Origin: Gonium pectorale
Lineage: Eukaryota > Chlorophyta > Chlorophyceae > Chlamydomonadales > Volvocaceae
DNA: 64,000 nucleotides
Reading direction: 5' to 3'
NCBI GenBank assembly: GCA_001584585.1
Contig: LSYV01000002.1
Location: 4,674,343-4,738,342, forward strand
The notes beneath the pieces were generated by a model. It was not told the DNA's origin and made no database searches. It saw nothing but the letters and a program-made list of their open reading frames with translations. Shown here in pieces: positions 24,175 through 34,774 of this stretch (within the stretch, counting starts at the first letter, position 1; each line of letters opens with the position of its first letter). Made by a program: the position numbers and the translations under genes.

Positions 24175-25892
24175 CTACCGCTTAGGCCCCTTGCCCTTTC
24201 TGCCACCGCGGCCGCCTTTACCGATGCCTCCCCGGGTCCCCAGCTTTCCCTTGTTGCCGGGCTGCTGCCGTTGCGCATGTTGCCGCTGCTGCTTTCCTTG
24301 CTTCTCCCGCCCGCCAGCTTGCGAGCCCACTCTCCCCTTGGAAGCGCCACCTTGACCACCCGGCTGCCTGCGGAAGCGTTCACACATGGCACAGTAAGAC
24401 ATATCAGTGCTAATCTGAAAGCGTTGCGCTCCGCTGCAGACTGATCTTGCGCTCCGACGTCTCGCACCTCAGCAGCCCTGATGGCTGATTGGGGTGCCGT
24501 GAATGCTGGTACCGGTCGCAATGGCCTGATCCTGATCAGGCCGACTTGGCGACCGGTACCAGCATTCACGGCACCCCAAAAGCAGTTGGCCGCTCATGGC
24601 GCCAGGCTACCCAGGTCCTGCCGCAGGTGACCCTGCCCGCCGCACCTTGACTTTGCCTTGCCCTGCCATTGATCGTCATCCTTCTCGTCCCCACTGGGCT
24701 CCTCCTCGCTCTCGTCGCTGCCGTCTGCTGGCAGCTCGTCGTCGGACGAGTGCAGGGCCATGGTGGTCACCGTGGTAGTGGTGCCGCCCTCACCCTGGTA
24801 GACGGTGACGCTCTGCGGCTTGGCGCCTGTGTCGCCGTCGTCTGCTTGTCGGGAAGGACACGGGTATGGCACGGGCACGACGTGAATTTAGCCAGGTGGT
24901 GGCGCTGGCGTCACAGAGGACTCACCGCCGCATTCCCGCCAAAGGAATCCCTGGCACCAAGGCACACCTTCCGTCGAGGCCGCAGTCTACGGCCGCCCAT
25001 GTCCATATGTTATTGGTTGCAGCCTCACCGTCGTCGCTGCTTGACTCCACTCCGTAGTTGTCACCTAGCCCAAGCTCATGCTTCAGCTTGGTCCGTTTCT
25101 ACAAGGCGAATCCATTACGAGCAACGGATTGTTGCAGCGGGTGCGGGTGTGCCAGTGAGACAAGACGCCGTTCCTACATATTCAGGAGCTGTAGGCGGGG
25201 CACCGGCGGCAGACACAGGAAATGCGGCTTTGCAAGAGCACCGGGCGACTCGCCATGACCGATAGGCGGACTGCGCGCAGCGAGCACAACGAGGCTGGTT
25301 GCGGCCTGCCGGCTGCCTAGCTTGGTTGTAGACCGCTTAAGCAGCGTGGAGAATATCAACACAAGGGGGGGGGGGCCTCTGCGCCCTGTCCTGGCGTACA
25401 AAGGGATTGCTCTGCAGGCAAAATTTGACAACTCTCACCTCAGATCGGATTTGGTTTCGCTCCTGCCGCTCCTTTTCCTTGTTTTGGCTGCGCCCAAGCA
25501 ACGAACGAACGTGTTTCAGCAAAGGCTGCGCGGAACGGGCATGGAGCTCTGGTCCAAAACAACCAACTCTAGAAACTCACTTTTGGGCATCTTGCCGCCG
25601 CTGCTGCTTGCGCTTCCTGAAACCCGTCACGTACTCCCTACAAGACGGTTGTGTGTGGGTTCGTGTGTCGTGGACAGACCCTGGGTCCCGGTGGCGGCGG
25701 CCCGTCGCCAACACCGCAGGCCGTATCAGGGGCACCTTACTTATAGTCCTTTGCGTCGAAGACCACCTCCACGTCCTTCTGCTTCTGCTTGCGTTTCGAG
25801 ACATGATGGGCTGAAGCAACCCTGTCCCCCGGTAGATTGTTACGATTGCGCAGTCCTAGCGCATCATACTCTCTAAACCTGAACTTGCTCAT
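24175..25892 (-). CDS. NOL12: Nucleolar protein 12 / Rrp17-like
   Basis: Ribosome-biogenesis protein of the NOL12 (Nop25/Rrp17) family; the yeast member is a 5'-3' exonuclease acting on pre-rRNA. Six exons close in phase: 25892-25741, 25637-25581, 25487-25439, 25098-25029, 24841-24646 and 24367-24175 (about 238 residues). The diagnostic segment spans exons 1-3: KQKDVEVVFDAKDYK, EYVTGFRKRKQQRRQ, then a charged helix, NKEKERQERNQIRSE. The middle is acidic (SSDDELPADGSDESEEE). The tail is Gly/Arg/Lys-rich and ends GRGGRKGKGPKR, a likely nucleolar-targeting region. The start at 25892 is the nearest ATG; a small upstream exon cannot be excluded. Intron 5 carries a 29-bp perfect inverted repeat. 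Confidence 0.85.
24491..24577. repeat. Perfect 29-bp inverted repeat with nested palindrome in a NOL12 intron
   Basis: Arms 24491-24519 and 24549-24577 are exact reverse complements. The 29-bp spacer itself contains a smaller palindrome (GGCCTGAT / ATCAGGCC, 24523-24530 and 24535-24542). The whole lies in the intron between exons ending at 24646 and starting at 24367. Confidence 0.97.
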
Positions 25893-26651
25893 TTGCTCCC
25901 CAAGTAATGTTTCACTTTCAATTCGTTGGCAGTCACGCCGATGGCCAGCAGCGTTACAAACGACTTTGAGTGTTATGGGCAAATGAAGCAAATAGTAAGA
26001 AAGCTCAATGTCGTCCAATCGTACTATTTGAAAAAACTAGTCGCAAAGCAGGCCATATCCAGTCGCAAGCGCCCACGCGTAGCCCTGAAATAGCCGAAAA
26101 AGATGGCGAAACAATTCGGCCTTCTGTCTCAGCAGCGTTGTCGTTTCGGCCCGTCGCCACCCCCGGGCTTCTGCTCGGCTGCCGTCCGGATTGCAACACC
26201 TGCATCGACTTCTTTGTCAACGACCACTTATCTGCCGTTACGAAGCTCCAATGGGCCAGCTGTCAGCTGCGCGACAGTTCGCTCTGGGGGGCGCCATTTT
26301 TGTCAATTACGCCGGAGCCTGATGGTTGCAAGAGGTATGACCCCAAAGATTTGCGCTTCCGACCTGTCGGCACAACCCCGCCATTGATGCCAGCTGTTTG
26401 CCACTGTCCCTGCCTCTTCCTTGCCTTCACCACCTTGGAGTAGCCTCATCGCATGGCGCCTTCCCTTTCGAGGAGCGCAACTACCACATGTAAGGGCGAA
26501 GTTCTGAGGCGCTTTGACCGGGTACCGTATTTGGCGGTTGAGGGCGTGCGACACGCCCCAAGTTGGAATCTGGGATGATGGCAATCGGGCCTGTGTAATC
26601 AACCTTGCCGCCTGGTATCCATCGGGTATCCACTAGCGCCCTGACACTGGT
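25893..26651. other. Divergent promoter region, NOL12 / BBD nuclease
   Basis: About 760 bp with no recognised exon. The BBD gene should have a longer N-terminus than is visible, so a 5' exon may be hidden here. Confidence 0.45.
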
Positions 26652-28693
26652 ATGCGCGTGGGCACGGCCTCATCTTTTACTGAACCTGTGAAGCCATGCT
26701 GCGCTGTCCACACCAGGGTGACCCTCCTTGACCGGGCTCCCTACGGACCGATGAAGATCCTGCCCGCATCAGCGCAATCGGCAGATTCCAACACGTACAG
26801 CGGTGAGCCCCCTGCAATGCGCAGTGTGATATTATCCCCAATTTGTCTGTACAATTGTGCTCACCATTTGCAATGTATGTGCAGGTGTCTTGGTGTTTCA
26901 GCGGCATCAGGATCAAGAGCTCACACCAGAGACGCCCATCCTTGAGATATTCGTCGCTGGTGGTGCGTTGGTGCTGGGAAACATGGCAAAGCATGCGGCT
27001 GCTAATGCACGGGACTCGCATTGGCGGGACTCTCTTTCGCCTGGGCCGGAGCCACGCCGCCGATGGCCGTGCCAGGGATGCACTTGCAGGGAACCCCACA
27101 ATGGTACCCAGAATGACGATGCTATGGTTTTGCGCTGTTGCCCTCAGACACCGCCTGCAACATCTTCACGCAACTTCACGGGCAAAAGAGCTCAAGACCA
27201 ATGGTGCATGAGCTCATGTACAACGTGAGTTGCCATGCCTTGTAGTCCAGTATCCTGTCCCTGCTGCCTGGAGCCCCGCTGCACCGTCACGTGTTGGCCT
27301 TAGAATCGCACTCCTTTCGTTGTAAGCCGCTGGTACGGGCCCTTGCCTGAATGCTCTCCCCTTGTCCCTTGTTTCTCCAGCTCCTGGCACGGGCAGCCGA
27401 CATCAACCGCGGCCAGTGGCAGCTCCTGCGGGTGGCTGTAGTGGCCCTCGAGAACGACATCTTTGTCGGGAGGCTGTTCTTCGGCGACGCAGCAACAGGC
27501 CGCGTGGTGTGGGACTGCGATTGCAGACCTTCAGACGGCGTATACCTGAGCCTCCGGGTGCGCGGGGCGTGCTTATCGCTGTAGCTCTGGCTGATTGCTG
27601 CTTGGTGCACATCACTACATGTCGTGCCATCGTCAAAGGGCTGGCCGTTTTCCCATGCAGACCGGGTGCCCTTTCTACGTCTGCCGGAGCGTCTGGGAGC
27701 AGGCTGCAGTTCCCATTCGCCTGTCCAAGGTTCACATGATCGCTGCCCATGAGGCGCACATGGCCGCCATGGAGCAGCAGGCCCAGCCGGTGCAGCAGCA
27801 ACAACAGCAGCAGCACGAGAACGGGATGTCCGGCGGGTCTGGCGGCATGAGCGGAGGCGCCAGCAGCGGAGGCGCCGGCTCATCGCACGGCCGCGACCGC
27901 CACGAGGGCGGCAGCGTGTCGCCACCGGCGGAGGAGGGACACGAGTACACGACGCTCAAGTAAGCGGTGTTCGGGATCGGCTTGGAAGGTCCGCGCTGCG
28001 ACGAACAGCCAATGCTCGTGGGCTCACCTCGTGCTGTTCCACACATGTCACATGTCTTGCTCTGTACCCGCCCGCCCTATTGGAAACGTCGCGCCTTCGG
28101 GCGTGTATGGCCGTAGAGGCGGGCTCCCTCTTTCTATGCAGGTTTCTCTTTTTTCCACCAGCTGACACCCACCAATGCACTACTGCTCGCGCGCCTCCTC
28201 GCGTTCCCGTCTCCAGGCCCGACGACTTCGAGGCTATTAAGCTTTTGAAACGCGAGCTGGCGATCGCAGTGCAAGAAGAGGATTACGCTGCTGCCATCCG
28301 GCTGAGGGACCACCCGTACATGCAGGTAGGGGCAACCTGAGCGACAACGATTAGGGAACGCGCCATGGTGTCTCTTGGCGACCAACCGTCCGGCAACAGT
28401 CTTCTGTCTTATCCTTCTTGCATGACGAAGAACACACCTCACATGCTGCACGACGGACGGCAAGGGCATCGTACGCGGCCTCGGCTCCCATCAAGTTCCT
28501 GTGCGGTGTGTCCAACCTGAACATACTGATCAAAGTCCGGTACATGCTAGACTATGAGCACTCATATTCTGCCTGCCTTCCGCCTCCGCAGCTCTACCGG
28601 CGAATGGAGGCCTTCGATTACGTCGGGCGAACCCAGGAGGCTGCATCCATTCGGCAAGAGCTGGCCAAAATGATTGACGCCAGCAACGAGTGA
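26652..28693 (+). CDS. BBD: BBD-type bifunctional nuclease (DUF151) with UVR motif
   Basis: Homologue of plant bifunctional nucleases in basal defence (DUF151/BFN domain, with DNase and RNase activity reported in plants). Seven exons close in phase: 26652-26802, 26885-26959, 27148-27224, 27381-27557, 27661-27959, 28217-28325 and 28592-28693 (about 329 residues). The BFN domain shows LTPETPILEIFVAGDTACN, QLHGQKSSRPMVHELMYN, VVALENDIFVGRLFF and the signature DCRPSDGVYLSL. A Gln/Gly/Ser-rich linker follows. The C-terminus has a UVR-like helix pair (AIKLLKRELAIAVQEEDY; AAAIRLRD) and YVGRTQEAASIRQELAKM, as in plant BBD proteins. The start is uncertain; 26652 is the first in-frame ATG. Intron 5 contains a dispersed repeat. 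Confidence 0.85.
28046..28157 (+). repeat. Dispersed repeat family, copy E (subfamily 2), inside BBD intron 5
   Basis: Near-identical to copy D: GTCTTGCTCTGTACCCGCCC, ATTGGAAACGTCGCGCCTTC, GTGTATGGCCGTAGAGGCGG and a T6 end. It is inserted in sense orientation, with its pyrimidine-rich end about 60 bp before the exon-6 acceptor. Confidence 0.9.
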
Positions 28694-28909
28694 TGTCCGG
28701 TGGGCGTTCCGGAGCCAGAAATTGAGATTCGGTGCCGTACTACAGTACGCGGGAAAGTGATATGGACGTACGATACTCAGGATCGAACATCAATACAAGT
28801 CCTGCCAATTCTGGTAGCAAATTGACATTCATGCAGCTTTTGATTTTATCCACATACTCATGCACCCTAGTCCAATCTGTACATATAGGAGTCAGTAACG
28901 CTGATTCAA

Positions 28910-30953
28910 TTAGAGCATGCCCTTGGGCAGCCTCAGTTTGCCGCTCTCGGCCCGCTGCTTCTTGAGCGGCTTCACACGTAGGACTCCATTTCGGAATGAC
29001 GGGCCGGCCTCCATAAGTCCGCGGTCGCGGTTCTTGGCTGCAAATGCATGTAGGCAAGTTCCAATTTAGTATACGACCACTTTCGTAGAGGCCACCATTG
29101 TGGACATGGAAGCTTTTTAGTGTCAGAGGGCATATGGTAGCGCCAAGAGAAACCGTCCCTCCATCATGCACTGGTTCGCAGGGCAGCGCTGCATAATGGT
29201 TGCAAGAAGTCTGCGTTTGGTATGAGATCATTCTATGAGACGGTTGTTGATTAGTCGGGCGTGCCACTGACCTTGAAGGGCGCGCTTCTTTTTCCCCAAT
29301 CCCTTGCGCTGCACCATGCCGGTCTCAATTGCCTCCTCCAGAGCGCGCGCCTGGCGCTTGGATGCCATCTTAGCCATGCCTTTGCCGATGGAGAGCGCCG
29401 TGCGTGGCGCCGTGTCGGCCTTGGCACCAACCCGGGCAAGCATCCGGGCCTTGGCTTGTTTTGCGCTCTTCTTGTCGAGGGCCACGACCGCTGAATGGGG
29501 CAGTGTACGCCGTAGCAGTTTGGTTAGTGGAGTGAAGTACTTCACCACACTCGGTGTAGAATGGACGCAGTTTGCATTTCGGGATGTCCGTCATCCCCAA
29601 GTGCCTCCAAGCGGATTCCCTTGTGCCGTGCTTGGTCCCAATGGACAGGGTCTCTTGTCAGCTATGCTAGCTATCTTCAGGCTACAATTACCGAAAGCTC
29701 CTTAGCTGCCACGAAAGCTGGGTGGTCACCTACCGAATTTCTCCACCTCCATCTGCAGCTTCTGAAAGTCTGCTGGGCTGAGGCCGGCGTCGTCAGCAGC
29801 TGTGTTGCTGCGCGGAGCTGTGTCGACGCTCACCGCCTCGTGCACCTTGCTGGCCTGGGTGGCAAATGGGAACAGGGTCCGAACATGAGCCTACCAGCGC
29901 CCACGGCCAGTTAAGCCATTTACATGGAAGGTACAGGCCCCTGCGGCCATGCTACCGCCTTCGCAATGCCCCCCATCCCAAAACGAGTGTTGATGTGTGA
30001 GCTGTAGTAACGTAAGGATGCCACAAGATGCATGCGAGGAGACCATGTGCCATCTGTACACTATGCTATTGGGGCAGGCTCTGTTGTTAAATGTGGCGCC
30101 GCCGCACCTTATGTGACATGAAGAGCCTGCGTTCACGCTTCAGAGCCTCAGCCATTGCCGCCTGCTGTGCAGCGGCGGCCTGGGCGGCTTGGCTGGCGGT
30201 CCCTTTACCGCCCTTGCCCTTAACCGCAGAGCTGTCGTCCTCCTGGCGCTTTGCCTTCTTTCCCATCCGCATGATGACATCAATCTCGTTGTCCCTCCCT
30301 GCCTTACGCTTGCCCTTCGCGCCATCATCTGCTGCCGCCCGGGGGCTTTTTTCCACCAGAGCTGGCGGCAGCCGCTGCTGCTCCACTTTGTCCTTGGGGG
30401 CCTTTTTGAGGGCCACCTGTAGCGCACGATCTGCAGGGCAAAGGGCGATGATAAGGTGTTCACGCCGTGATGACCTGTGAGGTGGGCAGGCGCGCGTGCT
30501 TACAAACATACGACGCGACTGCACAGGCAGTGATGCGTGTACACCACTAACAAGGGCTCAGAGCGCTGAGTACGCAAGGTTGTGTCACTTAGGCTCCGCC
30601 CGTGTCGGTTGGGAGAGTGCTCCGGACGCACAAGCTCTCGTGCCCCTGGCCCAGCACAGACGGACCTCCCGAAGCCCCTTCAGCACCGGCGCCGTTTGCG
30701 CTTCGGCCACCCGCCACTGGGGCCCTTGCGTTCCGGCCGGTTGTGCTCGCTTTCTTCTTGTCGGCGTCGTCGAACATCGACATGAACCGCTCCCCTGTCG
30801 TCAGTCAGCACCGGCACCCATGTGGTGAGAGCTCCAAGCCGGAAACCCAGCAGCATGATGTACATGACTTCAATAATCATACATACCGTATTCCTCGAGC
30901 TTCTTAAGTGCCTCGTCCGCGTCCTCGTGCGAGTCAGAGTTGCCCTTTCCCAT
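28910..30953 (-). CDS. C1orf131/Faf1-like ribosome-biogenesis protein
   Basis: Six exons close in phase: 30953-30887, 30794-30666, 30430-30108, 29854-29734, 29490-29272 and 29037-28910 (about 328 residues). The donor after exon 2 (GTCCGT) is weak. The N-terminus is MGKGNSDSHEDADEALKKLE; the middle is Lys/Ala-rich. The conserved part reads ADFQKLQMEVEKF, then VVALDKKSAKQAKARML and RVGAKADTAPRTALSIG, ending with FRNGVLRVKPLKKQ. The order E-x-x-K-F, then K-rich helix, then GAK, then F-x-N-G-V-L matches my recollection of the C1orf131/yeast Faf1 family (DUF4602), 40S pre-rRNA processing factors. Family call by pattern only. It is convergent with the BBD gene, 216 bp apart. Confidence 0.6.
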
Positions 30954-31561
30954 AGCGTTTGTAAAGATTTCCTAAAGAATTGCAAGAATTGGCGGGCGAA
31001 TGGCGAAGTCGGGAAGGAGCGCTGGGTCAGGGTTGCGACTTGCGACGACGGGATCGTGAAGCAACAATTCTGCAGCAGTGTATTGTCTCTTGGGTGTTGC
31101 GTCCCGACGTTCCTCGGCGAGGACCGGCGGCTCCTCTGTTGTCGGTTATGGCGGTTGACGTTTGGGGCCGGGCCGCCGGGAGCGGGGGAGCCCCGGACGC
31201 CGGGAGCCGGGATGTCCTTTCGGGGTCAATATGGAGGTTAGCCCTCCTTCCGTAATATACCAATGTACCCCATACACCCCATATACCAATGATGATGATG
31301 CGCGGCATGGCCTCAGCTTGCATGCGGCGCAGCCATGCGGAAATCAGACCCCTGTTGGCGCGCCCTCGCCAGGTTCGGTCCAGCCTAAGCGCACGATCCC
31401 TTGACCTTAGCAGCTGAGATCCCAATGTGACAGACGTACGCGGGTCTGCGTGCGGAACACGGGCCGCACAGGGGCAGGCGTGACAAAAAAGAAAACGGAA
31501 ACAGGGAAGGCAGCCTCTACGGTCATATAAAAGTGAAATCTGCAGAGGAAGAGGTAGCCCG
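30954..31561. other. Promoter side of the C1orf131-like gene up to the gap
   Basis: About 600 bp without coding similarity. A short AC/AT-rich stretch with CCATA repeats is at 31256-31300. The last 78 bp are repeat copy B. Confidence 0.5.
31484..31561 (-). repeat. Dispersed repeat copy B: both subfamilies joined, cut by the gap
   Basis: 31484-31526 matches copy A (AACGGAAACAGGGAAGGCAG, CCTCTACGGTCATA). It is followed at once by 31530-31561, which matches copy C (GAAATCTGCAGAGGAAGAGG). The sequence then runs into N. Confidence 0.8.
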
Positions 31562-32464
31562 NNNNNNNNNNNNNNNNNNNNNNNNNNNNNNNNNNNNNNN
31601 NNNNNNNNNNNNNNNNNNNNNNNNNNNNNNNNNNNNNNNNNNNNNNNNNNNNNNNNNNNNNNNNNNNNNNNNNNNNNNNNNNNNNNNNNNNNNNNNNNNN
31701 NNNNNNNNNNNNNNNNNNNNNNNNNNNNNNNNNNNNNNNNNNNNNNNNNNNNNNNNNNNNNNNNNNNNNNNNNNNNNNNNNNNNNNNNNNNNNNNNNNNN
31801 NNNNNNNNNNNNNNNNNNNNNNNNNNNNNNNNNNNNNNNNNNNNNNNNNNNNNNNNNNNNNNNNNNNNNNNNNNNNNNNNNNNNNNNNNNNNNNNNNNNN
31901 NNNNNNNNNNNNNNNNNNNNNNNNNNNNNNNNNNNNNNNNNNNNNNNNNNNNNNNNNNNNNNNNNNNNNNNNNNNNNNNNNNNNNNNNNNNNNNNNNNNN
32001 NNNNNNNNNNNNNNNNNNNNNNNNNNNNNNNNNNNNNNNNNNNNNNNNNNNNNNNNNNNNNNNNNNNNNNNNNNNNNNNNNNNNNNNNNNNNNNNNNNNN
32101 NNNNNNNNNNNNNNNNNNNNNNNNNNNNNNNNNNNNNNNNNNNNNNNNNNNNNNNNNNNNNNNNNNNNNNNNNNNNNNNNNNNNNNNNNNNNNNNNNNNN
32201 NNNNNNNNNNNNNNNNNNNNNNNNNNNNNNNNNNNNNNNNNNNNNNNNNNNNNNNNNNNNNNNNNNNNNNNNNNNNNNNNNNNNNNNNNNNNNNNNNNNN
32301 NNNNNNNNNNNNNNNNNNNNNNNNNNNNNNNNNNNNNNNNNNNNNNNNNNNNNNNNNNNNNNNNNNNNNNNNNNNNNNNNNNNNNNNNNNNNNNNNNNNN
32401 NNNNNNNNNNNNNNNNNNNNNNNNNNNNNNNNNNNNNNNNNNNNNNNNNNNNNNNNNNNNNNNN
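31562..32464. other. Assembly gap (903 N)
   Basis: All bases are N. The left flank is repeat-derived, which may explain the failed assembly. Confidence 1.
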
Positions 32465-34774
32465 CCTGGCTATAAGTAGAGGGGAGCGGTGTAGTCGACG
32501 ATGTTACCAGTCCATCGGCGGCCTGCGGTTACCAGTCTTGGCAGTCTTGGGTCGCCCAGCCCGCACCCCCGGACCGCCGAGTGGCGGAATACAGACCTGG
32601 AATAGACGACAGAGACACGGAGTCACGGTACTGGTGCAAGTCGCGGGCATGTTGACATGGGCGCGCCGACGCAGGCCAAAGCCCTCCCGTCCCCGTAGCC
32701 GGCAGCCGATGGACCGGTAGGAAGGAGAAGGATGGAAGTCCGCTCGGTCGAGTTGGAAAGGGTCGGGTGCGGCAGCAGGTCCTACGTGCACGGGCCCGGA
32801 GGGGGGGAGGAAGGGGCGAAAGGACGAGACAACGGCTACAAAGCCAAGGGCCCAAGGGACGGGCCGCAATCTGGAGGGCAGATCCCCACCGCCTGAAAGG
32901 GCACGTGCGGAAGAGCAGGCAGTGCATGACCACGGGCATACAGGCAGGGGTGCAGAGTGACGGCATGAAGCAAAAGGCAGTGGGCACACAAGCGGACAGC
33001 CGTGGCGATCAGCGTACGGCAGTGGGGCAACGGGGCCCTGGCCCATGCAATCATTTCCGAGCCACGGCGGGGCACAAGCACACCGAGTACCCGGCCTGAC
33101 GGTGAAGATGGGGCCGGGGCCGTGGGTGGCGACCAGGGGTAGGGCTGGTGTGCCGGCAGGTGGGCTGAGATAGGGGGGGGCGGAGGGCTGGCGCGGTGAC
33201 GACGGCGGGAAGGCTGCAGGGTCCCGAAGGGGGAGGGGGTCAGGACCTGGCGTGCCGGCAGGTCCTGGGCTGGAGGGGGCGAAGGGCTGGCGCGGCTACG
33301 ATGGCTGCTGGTATGCCGCCGGGTCGCGGAGGTAGGCCCGGGTCCGCATGAGGAAGTCACGGAAGGCGGGAGTACGGCGAGTATAGTAAAAGGCGTGGGG
33401 CGTAAACTGGAGTAGGCGTCAATAGGTCCGTAGTATGGGAGTAGCCGCTGCTGTGGAGGGCTTGCAAGGCTTGCACAACACGGGCCATCTCAAAGGCGAA
33501 CACCACGACACACGTCCTGCAACGACACGCTTCGATCTCCTCAGGGTGCACCTACACACGCGGCTTTCTGCCTGAGGTCGGTCGTCGGTGCCCCGGCAAT
33601 GCGTGCAAGGGGAGTGCTCATCGCCCCTGGTGCTCATAAACATCGCAGCGTAATCATGGCTTTGAGAAATCTGCGACCATGGCTTTGCCGGGGTGTTGAC
33701 AATTTCTGACCGCCGACTACTCGCTCACTGACGCTGGGCGTGCGGTGATGCGCCGGTGCCCACCCACCACATCAAGTTACAAGGATATGTCGGCCTTTCA
33801 ACCAGCACCACACGCTGCGCCCAGACGACAATACAGTTAAGAGTGAAGCGGTAACAGCCCAGCTAGGTATAAGCCGGCGGCCTTCTGCCTCCAAGGCCGC
33901 CACTGCCGCTGGTGCTGGCGCCGCCCCTCGCCGCCGCCTCCTGCTGCAACAATGCGGCCTGTTGAGGAACGAGCCCGTCCTCGCGCGGGACCACGCCAAG
34001 CACGCCGGTGCCGACCGCGCCCGGGCCGCCTGGACTCCCCAGCCACCTGTTAGCCGTTGCATTGATAAAAGCTTCGGGCAATGCTGAGTTTCTCAGTCCT
34101 GGACCCGAGGATAAGGGGCAAACTCAACTCCCATTATCAGCTTGTTCCCGAATCCCAACGACCCCGCCCTGCACGACAACCACATCCTGCATATGCTGTT
34201 CCACGCTTAAAAGACAAGAGTTACATAATTTAGCATTTTTGCCCCACCTTAAATCTCCACTGTAAACGAGGCATCTTGCCACCTGTTGTTGGCCCCGACC
34301 CAAATACCGCAAACGCTTCAATGGTGGGCACTGGCAAGATCACACGGTTTGGATTGCGCGTCGGGGCCGTCCGGCTCATCCGTCGCATGCCACGTCAAGG
34401 TGCTGAAACAGAGGCAGGCAGCTTCGGCGAAAGGCACGCCACCTGCACGCCATGTGACAACTCCACGGCGCACACTCGGACAGCGCAATCCAGCAGTCCT
34501 TCGCTGTCTGCAAAGCCGCCAGAAGATCACGCGTAACCTGAAGGCGCTAAAGCAATCAGTTCCCAGCGCCTGCCGCGGCTATCGACCTGCCCCTTGCGGC
34601 GCACGTGTTTGGTGGATGAAAGCAAGTTTACATGCACCTCTCACAGGAGAGGCCTAACCTACATCGCGTTCTGCCACTGTCAGGAGGTGGTGCTGCAACT
34701 CCGGCGCATCCTCTTGGGCTCCCCCGCCGTCCGCTCCGCCGCCGCTTCTGACAGCAGTAGACTCGACGACGCCT
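32465..34774. other. GC-rich region without a confident gene
   Basis: 33140-33310 holds two diverged tandem units with GTGCCGGCAGGT or CGTGCCGGCAGGTCC and GGGCTGGCGCGG. A minus-strand frame around 33500-33640 has closely spaced Cys/His (EHSPCTHCRGTDD; CRCRTC), which could be a retroelement remnant. On the minus strand at 34081-33866 a frame begins MPEAFINATANRWLG and ends in a Gly-rich tail. It may be the last exon of the neighbouring membrane-protein gene, but I could not join it in phase. Confidence 0.4.

Noticed and set aside
32504..33360. Overlapping minus-strand frames of 150-180 codons after the gap
   Set aside because: Pro/Arg/Ser-rich low-complexity text in a tandem-repeat region, with no conserved motif or splice context.
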